This document shows positions 50,621-59,400 of a stretch of DNA of 64,000 nt, one piece after another. This DNA is from Paenibacillus sp. LHD-117 (GTDB lineage: Bacteria; Bacillota; Bacilli; Paenibacillales; Paenibacillaceae). Below the pieces are notes generated by a model. That model ran no database searches. It saw only the letters and a program-made list of their open reading frames with translations, and was not told where the DNA came from. Each line of letters opens with the position of its first letter. Within the stretch, counting starts at the first letter, position 1. The stretch is taken from positions 110,244 through 174,243 of the forward strand of contig NZ_JAVFVT010000012.1 of the NCBI RefSeq assembly GCF_030929555.1, read 5' to 3'. Made by a program: the position numbers and the translations under genes.

Positions 50621-51115
50621 ATGCAGTGGAAGGTTGCGTTATTAACGGCTAGCGACAAAGGCTCGCGCGGTGAGAGAGAGGACACGAGCGCGCAAGTCAT
50701 TCGCGAATTGGTGGAAGAGGAGCTCGGAGGCGTCATCGTCGATTATCGGATCGTACCGGACGAGCAGGACGAGATTATGGCCGCATTAATCGAAATGACG
50801 GAGTATTTTCAAGCCGATCTCGTACTGACGACCGGGGGAACGGGGCTCGCCCCGCGCGACATTACGCCGGAAGCGACGCTTAAGGTGATTGACCGGGAAG
50901 TGCCAGGCCTCGCGGAAGCGATGCGGATCGGCGCGCTACAGAAGACGAGAAGAGCGATGTTGTCGCGCGGCGTATGCGGCATTCGCGGAAGCTCGCTTAT
51001 CGTGAACCTTCCCGGAAGTCCCAAAGGCGTTCATGAAAGCCTGATGGCGATCATGGATCAGCTGCCACATGCGCTGGGCATCCTTTCGGGCCAGCTAGGA
51101 GAGCACAACGGATGA
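50621..51115 (+). CDS. Molybdopterin adenylyltransferase-type MogA/MoaB family protein
   Basis: 164 residues from ATG 50621 with GGGAGG (50607-50612). The fold is recognised by 'VALLTASDKGSRGEREDTSA', 'ADLVLTTGGTGLAPRDITPE' (the TGGTG molybdopterin-binding loop) and 'SSLIVNLPGSPKGVHESL'. MogA adenylylates molybdopterin before metal insertion; MoaB homologues do the same in organisms lacking MogA, so the two names cannot be separated by eye. It overlaps the next gene by four bases (ATGA), indicating translational coupling. Confidence 0.9.
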   Translation: MQWKVALLTASDKGSRGEREDTSAQVIRELVEEELGGVIVDYRIVPDEQDEIMAALIEMTEYFQADLVLTTGGTGLAPRDITPEATLKVIDREVPGLAEAMRIGALQKTRRAMLSRGVCGIRGSSLIVNLPGSPKGVHESLMAIMDQLPHALGILSGQLGEHNG

Positions 51116-52170
51116 CGGAACGGTACGAAGACGGTCTGGAGCCGGAAGTCATTCGCCACGGCTCGACGGTGCTGAAGGAAGTGTCCGTGCACGATGCGGT
51201 CGGACTCAGGCTTGCACACGACTTGACGCAGATTATTCCCGGGCAATTCAAGGGACGCCTGTTCAAAAAAGGGCATCTCATTGCCGAAGCCGACATCCCG
51301 AGCTTGCTCGATATCGGCAAGGAGCATATCTATATTCTCGAGCTCGGCGAAGGCGAGCTGCATGAGGACGATGCGGCGAACACGATGGCCCGCGCCCTTG
51401 CCGACGACGGGCTGAACCTTACGGAACCGCATGAGGGCAAGGTGAGTTTGAAGTCTCCCATTCTCGGACTCGCTCAGATCGATAAGGAGATCGTGGATGC
51501 CGTCAACATGCTGGGCGAGATTGCGCTTGCCACGGTCAAGCAGCATGCCGTCGTGCAGGCGGGCAGTCCTATTGCCGCGACTAGAGCCATCCCGCTCGTC
51601 GTACCGAAGGACAAAGTTGCGGAGGTCGAACGGCTCGCGCGGCAATACAGGCTTCGGCACGGCGGTGCGGCACCGCTTAGCGTACGGCCCTTCCGCAAGC
51701 TGAAGGCGGGATTGCTCACGACGGGAAGCGAAGTCTACCAAGGCCGCATCGTAGACAAATTCGGCCCTGCCGTCGCGGCGAAGCTGAACGCGCTTGGTTC
51801 GGAGGTTGCGGAGCAACGTTTTGCCCCGGATAATCGACAATTTATTGTCAATGAAATACACTTTATGCTCAGCCAAGGGTATGATATGATACTCGTGACA
51901 GGCGGCATGTCCGTTGATCCGGATGATCGGACGCCGGGTGCCATAAGAGCTGCCGGAGCGGATATCGTAAGCTACGGGACGCCGATGCTTCCGGGATCCA
52001 TGCTGCTCATGGGCTACATAAACGGAATACCGATTCTGGGTCTTCCAGGCTGCGTGATGCATGACCCCTATACCTCCTTTGACGTACTGCTGCCGCGTAT
52101 TCTGGCGGGAGATACCATTAAGAGAGAAGATATAATCGAGCTCGGATACGGCGGATTGCTCGGTCGCTGA
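51112..52170 (+). CDS. MoeA-like molybdopterin-binding protein
   Basis: 352 residues, shorter than MoeA (about 400-420). The C-terminal MoCF domain is clear: 'KLKAGLLTTGSEVYQGRIVD', 'YDMILVTGGMSVDPDDRTPG' and 'NGIPILGLPGCVMHDPYTSF'. The N-terminal part ('VSVHDAVGLRLAHDLTQIIP') resembles MoeA domain II but lacks its full domain I. This compact form is a molybdopterin-binding, MoeA-related protein; molybdenum insertion is probable but not certain. It starts within the stop of the upstream mogA-like gene. Confidence 0.82.
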   Translation: MTERYEDGLEPEVIRHGSTVLKEVSVHDAVGLRLAHDLTQIIPGQFKGRLFKKGHLIAEADIPSLLDIGKEHIYILELGEGELHEDDAANTMARALADDGLNLTEPHEGKVSLKSPILGLAQIDKEIVDAVNMLGEIALATVKQHAVVQAGSPIAATRAIPLVVPKDKVAEVERLARQYRLRHGGAAPLSVRPFRKLKAGLLTTGSEVYQGRIVDKFGPAVAAKLNALGSEVAEQRFAPDNRQFIVNEIHFMLSQGYDMILVTGGMSVDPDDRTPGAIRAAGADIVSYGTPMLPGSMLLMGYINGIPILGLPGCVMHDPYTSFDVLLPRILAGDTIKREDIIELGYGGLLGR

Positions 52171-52254
52171 GAGCGACCATGTCCGAGGCCGCGGGAACGA
52201 AGGATCGGAACGGAAAGCTACACACATTCCCATGGAGAACAAGGAGGTTGGATA

Positions 52255-52488
52255 ATGAGCGGAATTGGAGCGACAGGCATTATTTTGCTGGTACTTATCG
52301 CATTGCTGCTGTTTGGACCGAACAAGCTCCCCGAGCTGGGCCGGGCATTCGGCAAGACGCTTCGCGAATTCAAATCGGGAGCGCGCGAGATTATGGACCA
52401 CGACGACGCGAAGGACAAAGACAGAAGCAGAATCGAAGTAAGCGCGGCAACCGATATCGAGAAAACAAACAAGCGGCTTCCGGAATAA
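52255..52488 (+). CDS. tatA: Twin-arginine translocase subunit TatA
   Basis: 77 residues with a single N-terminal membrane helix ('IGATGIILLVLIALLLFGPN'), the FGP hinge, an amphipathic helix ('KLPELGRAFGKTLREFKSGA') and a charged tail. AAGGAGG precedes the ATG. TatA oligomers form the translocation path for folded proteins across the cytoplasmic membrane. It is paired with tatC 58 bases downstream; no TatB is needed in Gram-positives. Confidence 0.94.
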   Translation: MSGIGATGIILLVLIALLLFGPNKLPELGRAFGKTLREFKSGAREIMDHDDAKDKDRSRIEVSAATDIEKTNKRLPE

Positions 52489-52546
52489 TCGGGCCCGCTT
52501 TTTTCTTGTTCGCGCGAAGGCGACGAAAGGGGAGTAGGATACAGCG

Positions 52547-53353
52547 ATGGAAGCCGGCGGTAAGGAAATGGAACAAGGCGGCAAAGGCTTGCTTCGTGAA
52601 GAAGGGCTGATGCCGCTGCTAGAGCATCTGGGCGAGCTTCGGAAACGCCTTATTTATATTTTAATCGTATTAACGCTCGGACTTGTGTTAGGCATAACGG
52701 CGGCCGAGCCGCTCTACAATTATTTGATGAGTTTGGAGCCGGCCAATACGATGACGCTGCATACGTTCTCGTTATGGGACGGCATTGGCATGTACATGAA
52801 GATCGCGCTCGTCATTGCGCTCGTCATTACGCTGCCTTTCACCGCGTACCAGCTATGGGCATTCGTCAAACCCGCGCTGAGGCCGATCGAACAGCGCTCT
52901 ACGCTCATCTACGTGCCGTTCGCGCTCATCATGTTTTTGGCGGGCCTCGCGTTTTCGTATTTTGTAGTGTTTCCGCTAGCGTTCAACTTCACGCGTACAG
53001 TGTCGGAGCATTTGAATTTGGAAGAGACGTATGGGATCATCCAATACTTTACGTTTATGTTCAGCATCTTGATTCCGATTTCGCTGCTGTTCGAGCTGCC
53101 GCTCGTCATTATGTTCCTGACGGCGATTCGGCTCGTAAATCCGAAGCGGTTGCGCAAGATGCGACGGCTTGCTTACTTCATCATGGCGGTCATAGGAATC
53201 ACGATTACGCCGCCGGATTTTATTTCGGACGTGCTTGTCATTATCCCTCTCGTCTTGCTATACGAGTTCAGCGTATTTTTATCGGGCCTCGTATTCCGGA
53301 AGCAGCAGGATGCGGACGCGAAGTGGGAAGAAGAAGAGACGGCGGCGGGTTAG
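52547..53353 (+). CDS. tatC: Twin-arginine translocase subunit TatC
   Basis: 268 residues with six predicted membrane helices. Characteristic segments are 'MPLLEHLGELRKRLIYILIV' (signal-binding N-terminal face, residues ~18-40), 'YQLWAFVKPALRPIEQR' (TatC signature FxxPgL-like) and 'ITPPDFISDVLVIIPLVLLY'. It recognises twin-arginine signal peptides. It probably exports folded cofactor proteins, which fits the molybdenum cofactor genes just upstream. A T-rich terminator-like region follows (about 53365-53411). Confidence 0.95.
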   Translation: MEAGGKEMEQGGKGLLREEGLMPLLEHLGELRKRLIYILIVLTLGLVLGITAAEPLYNYLMSLEPANTMTLHTFSLWDGIGMYMKIALVIALVITLPFTAYQLWAFVKPALRPIEQRSTLIYVPFALIMFLAGLAFSYFVVFPLAFNFTRTVSEHLNLEETYGIIQYFTFMFSILIPISLLFELPLVIMFLTAIRLVNPKRLRKMRRLAYFIMAVIGITITPPDFISDVLVIIPLVLLYEFSVFLSGLVFRKQQDADAKWEEEETAAG

Positions 53354-53409
53354 TCGTCAACTCGGGTAACATGCTAGGCCTGACGCTTTTTGCGCCAGGT
53401 TTTTTTTTG

Positions 53410-53466
53410 TTGACAAACCGAAACAATCGGGGCATAATTTAAACAGTTGTTTTAAACGATTGTTTA
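53410..53466 (+). promoter_or_regulatory. Promoter and TetR-type operators of the exporter gene
   Basis: TTGACA (53410-53415) and CATAAT (53433-53438) are 17 bases apart. Two tandem 12-base palindromes, AAACAGTTGTTT (53441-53452) and AAACGATTGTTT (53455-53466), cover the expected start of transcription. The TetR gene at 54686 is the likely binder. Confidence 0.7.
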
Positions 53467-53490
53467 AATAGAGAATGGAGTGGATGAGAG

Positions 53491-54657
53491 ATGAATACGG
53501 CACTGAAGGCGTTTATGAAGAGACCAACGACTTGGGTTGGCATTATTACGGCATTTATGTTCCAAATTATTTTCTCCGTCATCTGGATGACGGGATACGA
53601 AGGCGTAACGGACCGCGTCGACCAATTGAGAATCGCGGTCGTGAACGAGGATGCAACGGGGATGGGAGCAACAATCTCGGCGAATCTGGCGGAGAAGCTG
53701 CCATTCGAGATCGTACAACCAAGCTCACTGGAAGAGGCGAAGAGGCAGCTTGACGATCGCGAGCTGCAGATGGTCGTTCATATTCCAGCCGAATTCGCTC
53801 AGCAGGCGGCAACGCCGGAAGCGCAGGCGAAAATCGGCTATTTGATCAACGAGTCGAATCCGGCATTGATCAAGAGCATGATGAGCGGCGCGGCGGAGAC
53901 GATTACAGCCGAGGTGAACAAACAAGCCGTCGCGATGGGCATCCAGCAGACGCTGGTCGGCCTGAAGCTTCCGGGAGAGCAAGCGGCCGCGGCTTCAAGC
54001 GGCTTATCGGAGCGGGTCGTTTCGGATATCCAATCGGTGAACGCCGTGCAAGGCATGAATAACCAGATGGTGCCGATGATGATGGTGCTGGCTTCGTACG
54101 TAGGCGCGATGATCATGGGGATGAACATCGAGCAATCGTCCATGGCAATCGGCGCAGCGACGAGCCGCTGGGGCAGGTTCGGCGCGAGAAGCTTGATTAA
54201 CATCGTCTCCGCGGCGGCGGTATCCTTGGTAGGAGCTTCATTGCTAGCCGCGCTTGGCGGACAGATCGAGCAAGGTTTCCTGCAACTATGGGGCTTCCAA
54301 TTCTTGTTCCTGTTAACGTTTATGTTCGTCTCGCAGATGTTCCTATATTTGTTCGGCATGGCGGGCATGCTTTTCAATATTATGTTATTATCGGTTCAGC
54401 TTGTATCCTCTGGCGCGATGGTGCCGCGCGAGCTGCTATCGGACTTCTACACGGGTCTGAGCAAGCTGCTGCCCGCAACGTACGCGGTAGATGGGAACAT
54501 GAATATTTTGTTCGGCGGTCCAGGGGTCGGCGGAGACGTAACGGCATTGCTCTCGATCGGCGCGATCGCGATCGTGGTTAGCGCGGCGGCCGTGCTGTTG
54601 AAGACGAAAGCGATTCGTCAGCCGCAGGTTTCGATCGCGAGCCAGAATCAGAAATAA
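53491..54657 (+). CDS. ABC-2/YhgE-Pip-like membrane export protein
   Basis: 388 residues. One N-terminal membrane helix ('WVGIITAFMFQIIFSVIWMT') precedes a ~180-residue extracytoplasmic region ('LRIAVVNEDATGMGATISAN') and five C-terminal helices ending 'LLSIGAIAIVVSAAAVLLKT'. This is the topology of ABC-2-type permeases and of YhgE/Pip-like or DUF3533 proteins. There is no ATPase nearby. With the TetR gene 28 bases downstream it forms a self-regulated export or stress unit. The substrate is unknown. Confidence 0.75.
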   Translation: MNTALKAFMKRPTTWVGIITAFMFQIIFSVIWMTGYEGVTDRVDQLRIAVVNEDATGMGATISANLAEKLPFEIVQPSSLEEAKRQLDDRELQMVVHIPAEFAQQAATPEAQAKIGYLINESNPALIKSMMSGAAETITAEVNKQAVAMGIQQTLVGLKLPGEQAAAASSGLSERVVSDIQSVNAVQGMNNQMVPMMMVLASYVGAMIMGMNIEQSSMAIGAATSRWGRFGARSLINIVSAAAVSLVGASLLAALGGQIEQGFLQLWGFQFLFLLTFMFVSQMFLYLFGMAGMLFNIMLLSVQLVSSGAMVPRELLSDFYTGLSKLLPATYAVDGNMNILFGGPGVGGDVTALLSIGAIAIVVSAAAVLLKTKAIRQPQVSIASQNQK

Positions 54658-54685
54658 ACCAATTATTAAGGAGCTGGCTAGGGAC

Positions 54686-55279
54686 ATGGCGGCAGAGGGC
54701 GAAACAGATATCAAAATGCGAATTCTCGGGGCGTCCAAGAAGCTGTTCGCGCAGCATGGCTACGAGGGGACGTCCATTCGCCAAATATGCGAGGAAGCGG
54801 GAGCCAATGTCGCGCTTGTCTCCTACCACTTCGGCGGCAAGGAAAATTTATTCGGCGCGTTGTTCGAATCGTATTTCCCGAACAACGAAGTAAGGTCGAT
54901 CGATCCGGACATGGATCCGCTGATCGGCGTGAAGCTGATTATACGGGAAGTAACCGCGTACCGGCAATCGGATCCGCAACTGATTAGCATAATCCAGCAA
55001 GAGATCATCATGAATACGCCGCGCATCCAGAAGATCAGGGAACATGTCATGCCGATGTGGAAGCAGCTGCGCAAGTGGATGAGCGATGGCCGCGAACAAG
55101 GCATCTTCCGGTTCGGGTCGCTTGATACCGCGTTTATGTCGGTCGTCGGCACGCTTCTTTTCCATCGCGATCAGGAGTATTGGTCCGTTATGTTGGAAGA
55201 AGGGAAACCTGACTTGGAAACGATGACGCAAGATTTGACCGACTTTATCCTTCATGGCTTGCATTACCAAGGCGAATAG
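54686..55279 (+). CDS. TetR/AcrR family transcriptional regulator
   Basis: 197 residues. The helix-turn-helix is in 'KKLFAQHGYEGTSIRQICEE', then 'AGANVALVSYHFGGKENLFG' (residues ~15-55). The C-terminal domain has a CecR/YbiH-like character ('QEIIMNTPRIQKIREHVMPM'). It is cotranscribed with the exporter gene, so it would control both through the tandem palindromes at 53441-53466. AAGGAG lies 12 bases before the ATG, a slightly long spacing. Confidence 0.88.
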   Translation: MAAEGETDIKMRILGASKKLFAQHGYEGTSIRQICEEAGANVALVSYHFGGKENLFGALFESYFPNNEVRSIDPDMDPLIGVKLIIREVTAYRQSDPQLISIIQQEIIMNTPRIQKIREHVMPMWKQLRKWMSDGREQGIFRFGSLDTAFMSVVGTLLFHRDQEYWSVMLEEGKPDLETMTQDLTDFILHGLHYQGE

Positions 55280-55430
55280 CAGTGATTAGCAGCGAATAGC
55301 CCAGTATGCGAAAGTAAAAATAATGTTAGCAAAGGTCAAAAAAATGTTATCCGCCCGGAGGAGCGCGAGGCTACACTGACTATATTAGCGATAGTGGTGC
55401 AACTCATACAATCCGATCGAGGTGACACGA

Positions 55431-56567
55431 ATGGAAAAAACGAAGCAACCGGCAGGCTGGGAGCATGAAGCGTGGGAGAAGATTGTACGGAAGGTGAAAC
55501 GCACGAGCGAACGGATCGGGGACGGATTCCCGCACGCCAGCGTGAACGGCGAATACGTGCTGGAGCCGGCGCATTGGTGGACGGCTGGCTTCTGGCCGGG
55601 GCTGCTGTGGCTGGTCTATCGGGATACGAAGGACGAGCGGTTAAAAGCGTACGCGGAAAGCTGCGAGAAGCAGCTGGACGCGGTCATCGCAGGCTTCGAC
55701 CGGCTCGACCATGATCTCGGTTTCATGTGGCAGTTGACCAGCGTTGCCCGCTATAAGCTGCTCGGCGAAGATGAATCCAGAAGACGGGCTTTGCTGGCGG
55801 CAAACCTGCTCAGCGGACGGTTCAACGTGAAAGGCAAGTATATACGCGCGTGGAACCCTTGGCGAGCTGGAGAAGATAATTCGGGATGGGCGATCATCGA
55901 CTGCGCCATGAATTTGGCGCTTCTATATTGGGCCAGCGCAACATCAGGCGATCCGCGCTACAACCATTTGGCGATGGAGCATGCGGATACGGTGCTTAGC
56001 CATTTCATCCGTGACGATGGTTCCGTCAACCATATCGTCATCTTCGACTCCGCGAGCGGGGAGAAGCTCGGCGTGAACGGCGGACAAGGCTACGCCCCCG
56101 ATTCCGCATGGTCGAGAGGGACTGCCTGGGCGATTTACGGCATGGCGTTAAGCTATAAGCATACCGGCGAAATCCGTTATCTCGATGCCGCGAAGAAGGT
56201 CGCGCATTTTTTCCTCGCGAACCTGCCCGAGGACCGCGTGCCGCATTGGGACTTCCGCCTGCCGCCGGAGGTGCCGAAGCACCGCGACTCGTCGGCGGGC
56301 GCCTGCGCCGCCTGCGGCCTGCTGCTCCTCTCGGAGCTGGTAGGCGAGACGGAGTCCGAGCTGTATCGCAAGGAGGGAGAGGCGATGCTGTATTCGCTGT
56401 ACACAAACTACGGAGCATGGGATCGCGATGACGAAGAAGGGCTGATCTTGCACGGCACCAGCCACTTCCCTGAAGGCCGAAACATTGACGTGCCGCTTAT
56501 CTACGGCGACTACTTTTTCGCAGAAGGCATCTCTCGGCTGCTGGAGCACGGCGAATTGTTCTGGTAG
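55431..56567 (+). CDS. Glycoside hydrolase family 88 (unsaturated glucuronyl/galacturonyl hydrolase)
   Basis: 378 residues from ATG 55431, with GAGGTG six bases upstream. It is an (alpha/alpha)6-barrel protein without signal peptide, hence cytosolic. Typical GH88 features are 'HWWTAGFWPGLLWLVYRDTK', 'DHDLGFMWQLTSVARYKL' (first Asp of the hydration mechanism), 'RAWNPWRAGEDNSGWAIIDC' and 'GYAPDSAWSRGTAWAIYGMA'. It removes 4,5-unsaturated uronic acids from oligosaccharides made by polysaccharide lyases. It lies just upstream of the sugar-import/GH127 cluster but before its promoters, so it may be separately controlled. Confidence 0.85.
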   Translation: MEKTKQPAGWEHEAWEKIVRKVKRTSERIGDGFPHASVNGEYVLEPAHWWTAGFWPGLLWLVYRDTKDERLKAYAESCEKQLDAVIAGFDRLDHDLGFMWQLTSVARYKLLGEDESRRRALLAANLLSGRFNVKGKYIRAWNPWRAGEDNSGWAIIDCAMNLALLYWASATSGDPRYNHLAMEHADTVLSHFIRDDGSVNHIVIFDSASGEKLGVNGGQGYAPDSAWSRGTAWAIYGMALSYKHTGEIRYLDAAKKVAHFFLANLPEDRVPHWDFRLPPEVPKHRDSSAGACAACGLLLLSELVGETESELYRKEGEAMLYSLYTNYGAWDRDDEEGLILHGTSHFPEGRNIDVPLIYGDYFFAEGISRLLEHGELFW

Positions 56568-56699
56568 AAGCCCGACTGCCCGATGTGATGTGCGTACGAA
56601 CGAAAGGCTAAGGCCGTCCTTTGATCCCGCGCGGAGAAGGACGGCTTTCTTGCGTTCGGATATCCTGGACGCGGAAACTTATCATTTCTGATGTGGTAA

Positions 56700-56766
56700 A
56701 AAAAGCGCTTGCATTGATGGGTTTGTGTATGCTATAAAAGAATCAGATAAAAAATTTAAACGTTTA
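56700..56766 (+). promoter_or_regulatory. Upstream promoter with cre-like site and LacI operator 1
   Basis: TTGCAT (56709-56714) and TATAAA (56733-56738) are 18 bases apart. A cre-like AAAAAGCGCTTGCA (56700-56713) overlaps the -35 box, suggesting CcpA repression. The palindrome TAAACGTTTA (56757-56766) follows. No gene lies in the 250 bases after it, so this would give a long leader into the solute-binding protein gene. Confidence 0.55.
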
Positions 56767-56962
56767 GAAAACGTAAAAATCAGTTTACGACAAATCCCCA
56801 TTGGAAGCATGGCAAAGGGAGATGGACCTGCTTGTTCAGACGTCCCTGGCGGTTAAGAAAGAGCCGCAGCAATAAAAGATCAGCGAACAACTTCGATGTT
56901 CGGCTTGCAAATGTATGCGCTTTAATAAAAAGTTCGGTGATGTGAAGTGACGCCACAAAATC

Positions 56963-56994
56963 TAAACGTTTAATTTTCTGGGCTTGGCTATAAT
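56963..56994 (+). promoter_or_regulatory. Proximal promoter with LacI operator 2
   Basis: TAAACGTTTA (56963-56972), within ATCTAAACGTTTAA, covers the position of the -35 box for a perfect TATAAT (56989-56994), 46 bases before the solute-binding protein start. Confidence 0.65.
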
Positions 56995-57039
56995 CCGATA
57001 GCGGATCTAGCATATAAAACGGTCATGGGGGATGACGAC

Positions 57040-58398
57040 ATGCGCAAAAGAAACACGTTATGGCTTTCATTGATCCTTGTACTATCCATGGTAACGGCGG
57101 CGTGCAGCTCGGGCGGCGGGGGCGGCAACGAGCCAAGTCCGACGGCAAGCTCCGGGACGACTGCGGAGACGCAAAAGCCTGACGACAAGCCGGCGGCCGA
57201 TCCAGTCAAGCTGACGTTGTGGACGTTCGTCCAGCAGCACGCCGACTTCTATTCGTTTATGGCTGACGAGTGGAACAAAGCGAATCCGGACAGTCCGATC
57301 GAGCTGTCGACGGAGAACATTCCGTACGACGACATGCATACGCGTCTGCTAATCGCGCTGCAGTCGAAGGAAGGGGCGCCCGATCTCGCGGATATCGAAC
57401 AAAGCAAGTTCCCGAATTTCATGAAAGGCGACTCCGTCCAGCTGGAATCGCTGAACGACATCGTGGAACCGGAAATTCCGAACATCGTCAAATCCCGCGT
57501 CGACATCTACAGCAAGGACGGCATCTACTACGGGGTCGATATGCACGTCGGCGCAACGGTCATGTACTACAACAAAGAATTGATGGATCAGGCCGGCGTT
57601 AACCCGGACGACATCAAGCTTTGGTCGGACGTGGAGAAATACGGCAAGACCGTCGTCGAGAAGACGGGAAAGCCGTTCATCACGTTTGAGGGCAATGGCA
57701 ACTGGAGCTGGTGGCCGGCCATCAACCAGCTGGAATCCGACCAAGTCGGCGTGAACGGCGAAGTGACCGTCGACGACCCGCGCAACATTAGGGCAATGCA
57801 ATACTTCCAGAAGCTCGTGAACGACGGGATCGCGGCGATTGCGCCGGGCGTCGGCCACGATACGCCGGAATACAAAGCGTACATGAACGCCGGCGAAGCG
57901 GCATCCGTATTCATGCCGTTCTGGTTCATGAACCGCTTCACGGACGAGATGCCCGACCTGAAAGGCAAGATGGTCATCAAGCCGATGCCGGCATGGGACG
58001 AGGGAGGCAATCGTTCGGCGGGCATGGGCGGCACGGGATTGACCATCACGAATCAGACGAAACATCTCGATCTCGCCAAGAAGTTCCTTGCGTTCGCCAA
58101 GCTGTCCAAGGAAGGCAACATTCAAGTATGGAAGCAGCTCGGCATGGATCCTATCCGTACGGAGGTATGGACCGATCCCGCGATGAGCGAGCCGAATAAA
58201 TTTACGGAGTACTTCGGCGCCGATATTTTCAACACGCTGATTGAAGTCAAGGACGAAATTTATCCCGTCAACATTCGCGAAATCTCGCCGCAAGTGTTCG
58301 ATGCCGTACGCAATGAGATCGTTCCGCAAATATTCCAGTCCGGAGAAGAGCCGGAGAAGGTCATCAAAGAAGTTGCGGAGAAGCTGCGCAAAGAGTAA
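57040..58398 (+). CDS. Extracellular sugar-binding lipoprotein (ABC importer)
   Basis: 452 residues from ATG 57040 with GGGGG upstream. A lipoprotein signal ends at 'MVTAACSSG' with lipidated Cys22, and a Gly/Ser/Pro/Thr linker follows. The mature part is a family 1 solute-binding protein ('KLTLWTFVQQHADFYSFMAD', 'GAPDLADIEQSKFPNFMKGD', 'GGTGLTITNQTKHLDLAKKF'). It captures oligosaccharide outside the membrane and hands it to the two permeases that follow. A large hairpin separates it from the first permease gene. The ligand is likely an arabinofuranosyl- or pectin-derived sugar, judged from the enzymes nearby. Confidence 0.9.
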   Translation: MRKRNTLWLSLILVLSMVTAACSSGGGGGNEPSPTASSGTTAETQKPDDKPAADPVKLTLWTFVQQHADFYSFMADEWNKANPDSPIELSTENIPYDDMHTRLLIALQSKEGAPDLADIEQSKFPNFMKGDSVQLESLNDIVEPEIPNIVKSRVDIYSKDGIYYGVDMHVGATVMYYNKELMDQAGVNPDDIKLWSDVEKYGKTVVEKTGKPFITFEGNGNWSWWPAINQLESDQVGVNGEVTVDDPRNIRAMQYFQKLVNDGIAAIAPGVGHDTPEYKAYMNAGEAASVFMPFWFMNRFTDEMPDLKGKMVIKPMPAWDEGGNRSAGMGGTGLTITNQTKHLDLAKKFLAFAKLSKEGNIQVWKQLGMDPIRTEVWTDPAMSEPNKFTEYFGADIFNTLIEVKDEIYPVNIREISPQVFDAVRNEIVPQIFQSGEEPEKVIKEVAEKLRKE

Positions 58399-58414
58399 CC
58401 GAAGGCGCATGACC

Positions 58415-58468
58415 GACAAGCCGGCACTGCCGCGAACGCTGGGTTTCGCGGCAATGCCGGGGCTTGTC
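58415..58468 (+). other. Large intercistronic hairpin after the solute-binding protein gene
   Basis: Arms 58415-58436 and 58444-58468 pair along about 20 bases (GACAAGCC...GCCGCGAA with TTCGCGGC...GGCTTGTC) around a 7-base loop. There is no T run, so it is more likely an mRNA-stabilising or attenuating structure than a full terminator. Confidence 0.7.
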
Positions 58469-58496
58469 CCGCAGTACACTTACGAGGGAGGGTAAC

Positions 58497-59399
58497 ATGC
58501 CTCGACACCCCAAAACCGCAAGCCGAATGAATTCGCAATCGTTAGCGCCCTATTTGTTCGTGGCGCCGTTCATCCTGTCGTTTCTTCTCTTCTTCTCGTA
58601 CCCGCTCGTCCAAGCGGTCATCATGAGCTTCCAGTCGGTGCTTCCGGACAACGTCACGTTCGTCGGCTTGGACAACTACAAACGGCTGGACAACGAAAGC
58701 TTTTACAAGGCGCTGTACAATAGCTTCCGGTACACGTTCTGGACGCTCCTCGTCTTGATCCCGCTGCCGCTGGTGCTCGCCGTATTCCTGAACGCGAAGC
58801 TGATGAGAGCCCGGAACTTGTTCCGTTCCGCCTTGTTCCTTCCCGCGCTCACGTCGATTGCGGTAGCAGCCATCGTATTCAGATTGATCTTCAGCGAGCT
58901 GGATGGGGCGATCATGAACGCCTTCATCGGATGGTTTGGCATCGACCCGCAGAAGTGGCTGCTCCACTCCTCGCTCAGCATGTTCGCGTTAGTCGTGCTG
59001 GCGACCTGGCGCTGGGTCGGCATCAATATCCTGTATTTTCTGTCGGCGCTGCAGAATATTCCGAAAGAGCTCTACGAGTCCGCGGATATAGACGGCGCGG
59101 GCGTGCTGGGCAAATTTTTCCGAATTACGCTGCCGCTTCTGAAACCCATTACCATCTATGTGCTGACGATTTCCATCTACGGCGGCTTCGCGATGTTTAC
59201 CGAAAGCTACATGTTATGGGGCAGCAGAGGATCGCCGCAGGATATCGGGCTTACGATGGTCGGCTATATTTATCAGCAAGGCTTCCAGTACTTCGACCTC
59301 GGCTTCGGCTCCACGATCGGATTGGTGCTGCTGGTCATTACATTAGGCGTCAGCATGCTGCAGCTCCGAATGACGGGCATGTTCGGGAAGGAGGATTAA
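58497..59399 (+). CDS. Sugar ABC transporter permease (MalF/LacF-type)
   Basis: 300 residues from ATG 58497 with GAGGGAGGG upstream. Six membrane helices are predicted, the first in 'SLAPYLFVAPFILSFLLFFS'. The cytoplasmic EAA loop, which contacts the ATPase, is seen as 'ELYESADIDGAGVLGKFFRI' followed by 'TLPLLKP'. It forms the membrane channel with the next gene product. It ends one base before the start of the second permease, so translation is coupled. Confidence 0.93.
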   Translation: MPRHPKTASRMNSQSLAPYLFVAPFILSFLLFFSYPLVQAVIMSFQSVLPDNVTFVGLDNYKRLDNESFYKALYNSFRYTFWTLLVLIPLPLVLAVFLNAKLMRARNLFRSALFLPALTSIAVAAIVFRLIFSELDGAIMNAFIGWFGIDPQKWLLHSSLSMFALVVLATWRWVGINILYFLSALQNIPKELYESADIDGAGVLGKFFRITLPLLKPITIYVLTISIYGGFAMFTESYMLWGSRGSPQDIGLTMVGYIYQQGFQYFDLGFGSTIGLVLLVITLGVSMLQLRMTGMFGKED

Positions 59400-59400
59400 G

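Noticed and set aside
51058..52584. A 508-codon minus-strand frame opposite the moeA-like and tatA genes
   Set aside because: It spans several real genes on the other strand and shows no domain or ribosome site.
57349..58479. A 376-codon minus-strand frame opposite the solute-binding protein gene
   Set aside because: Antisense shadow; the forward lipoprotein is unambiguous.
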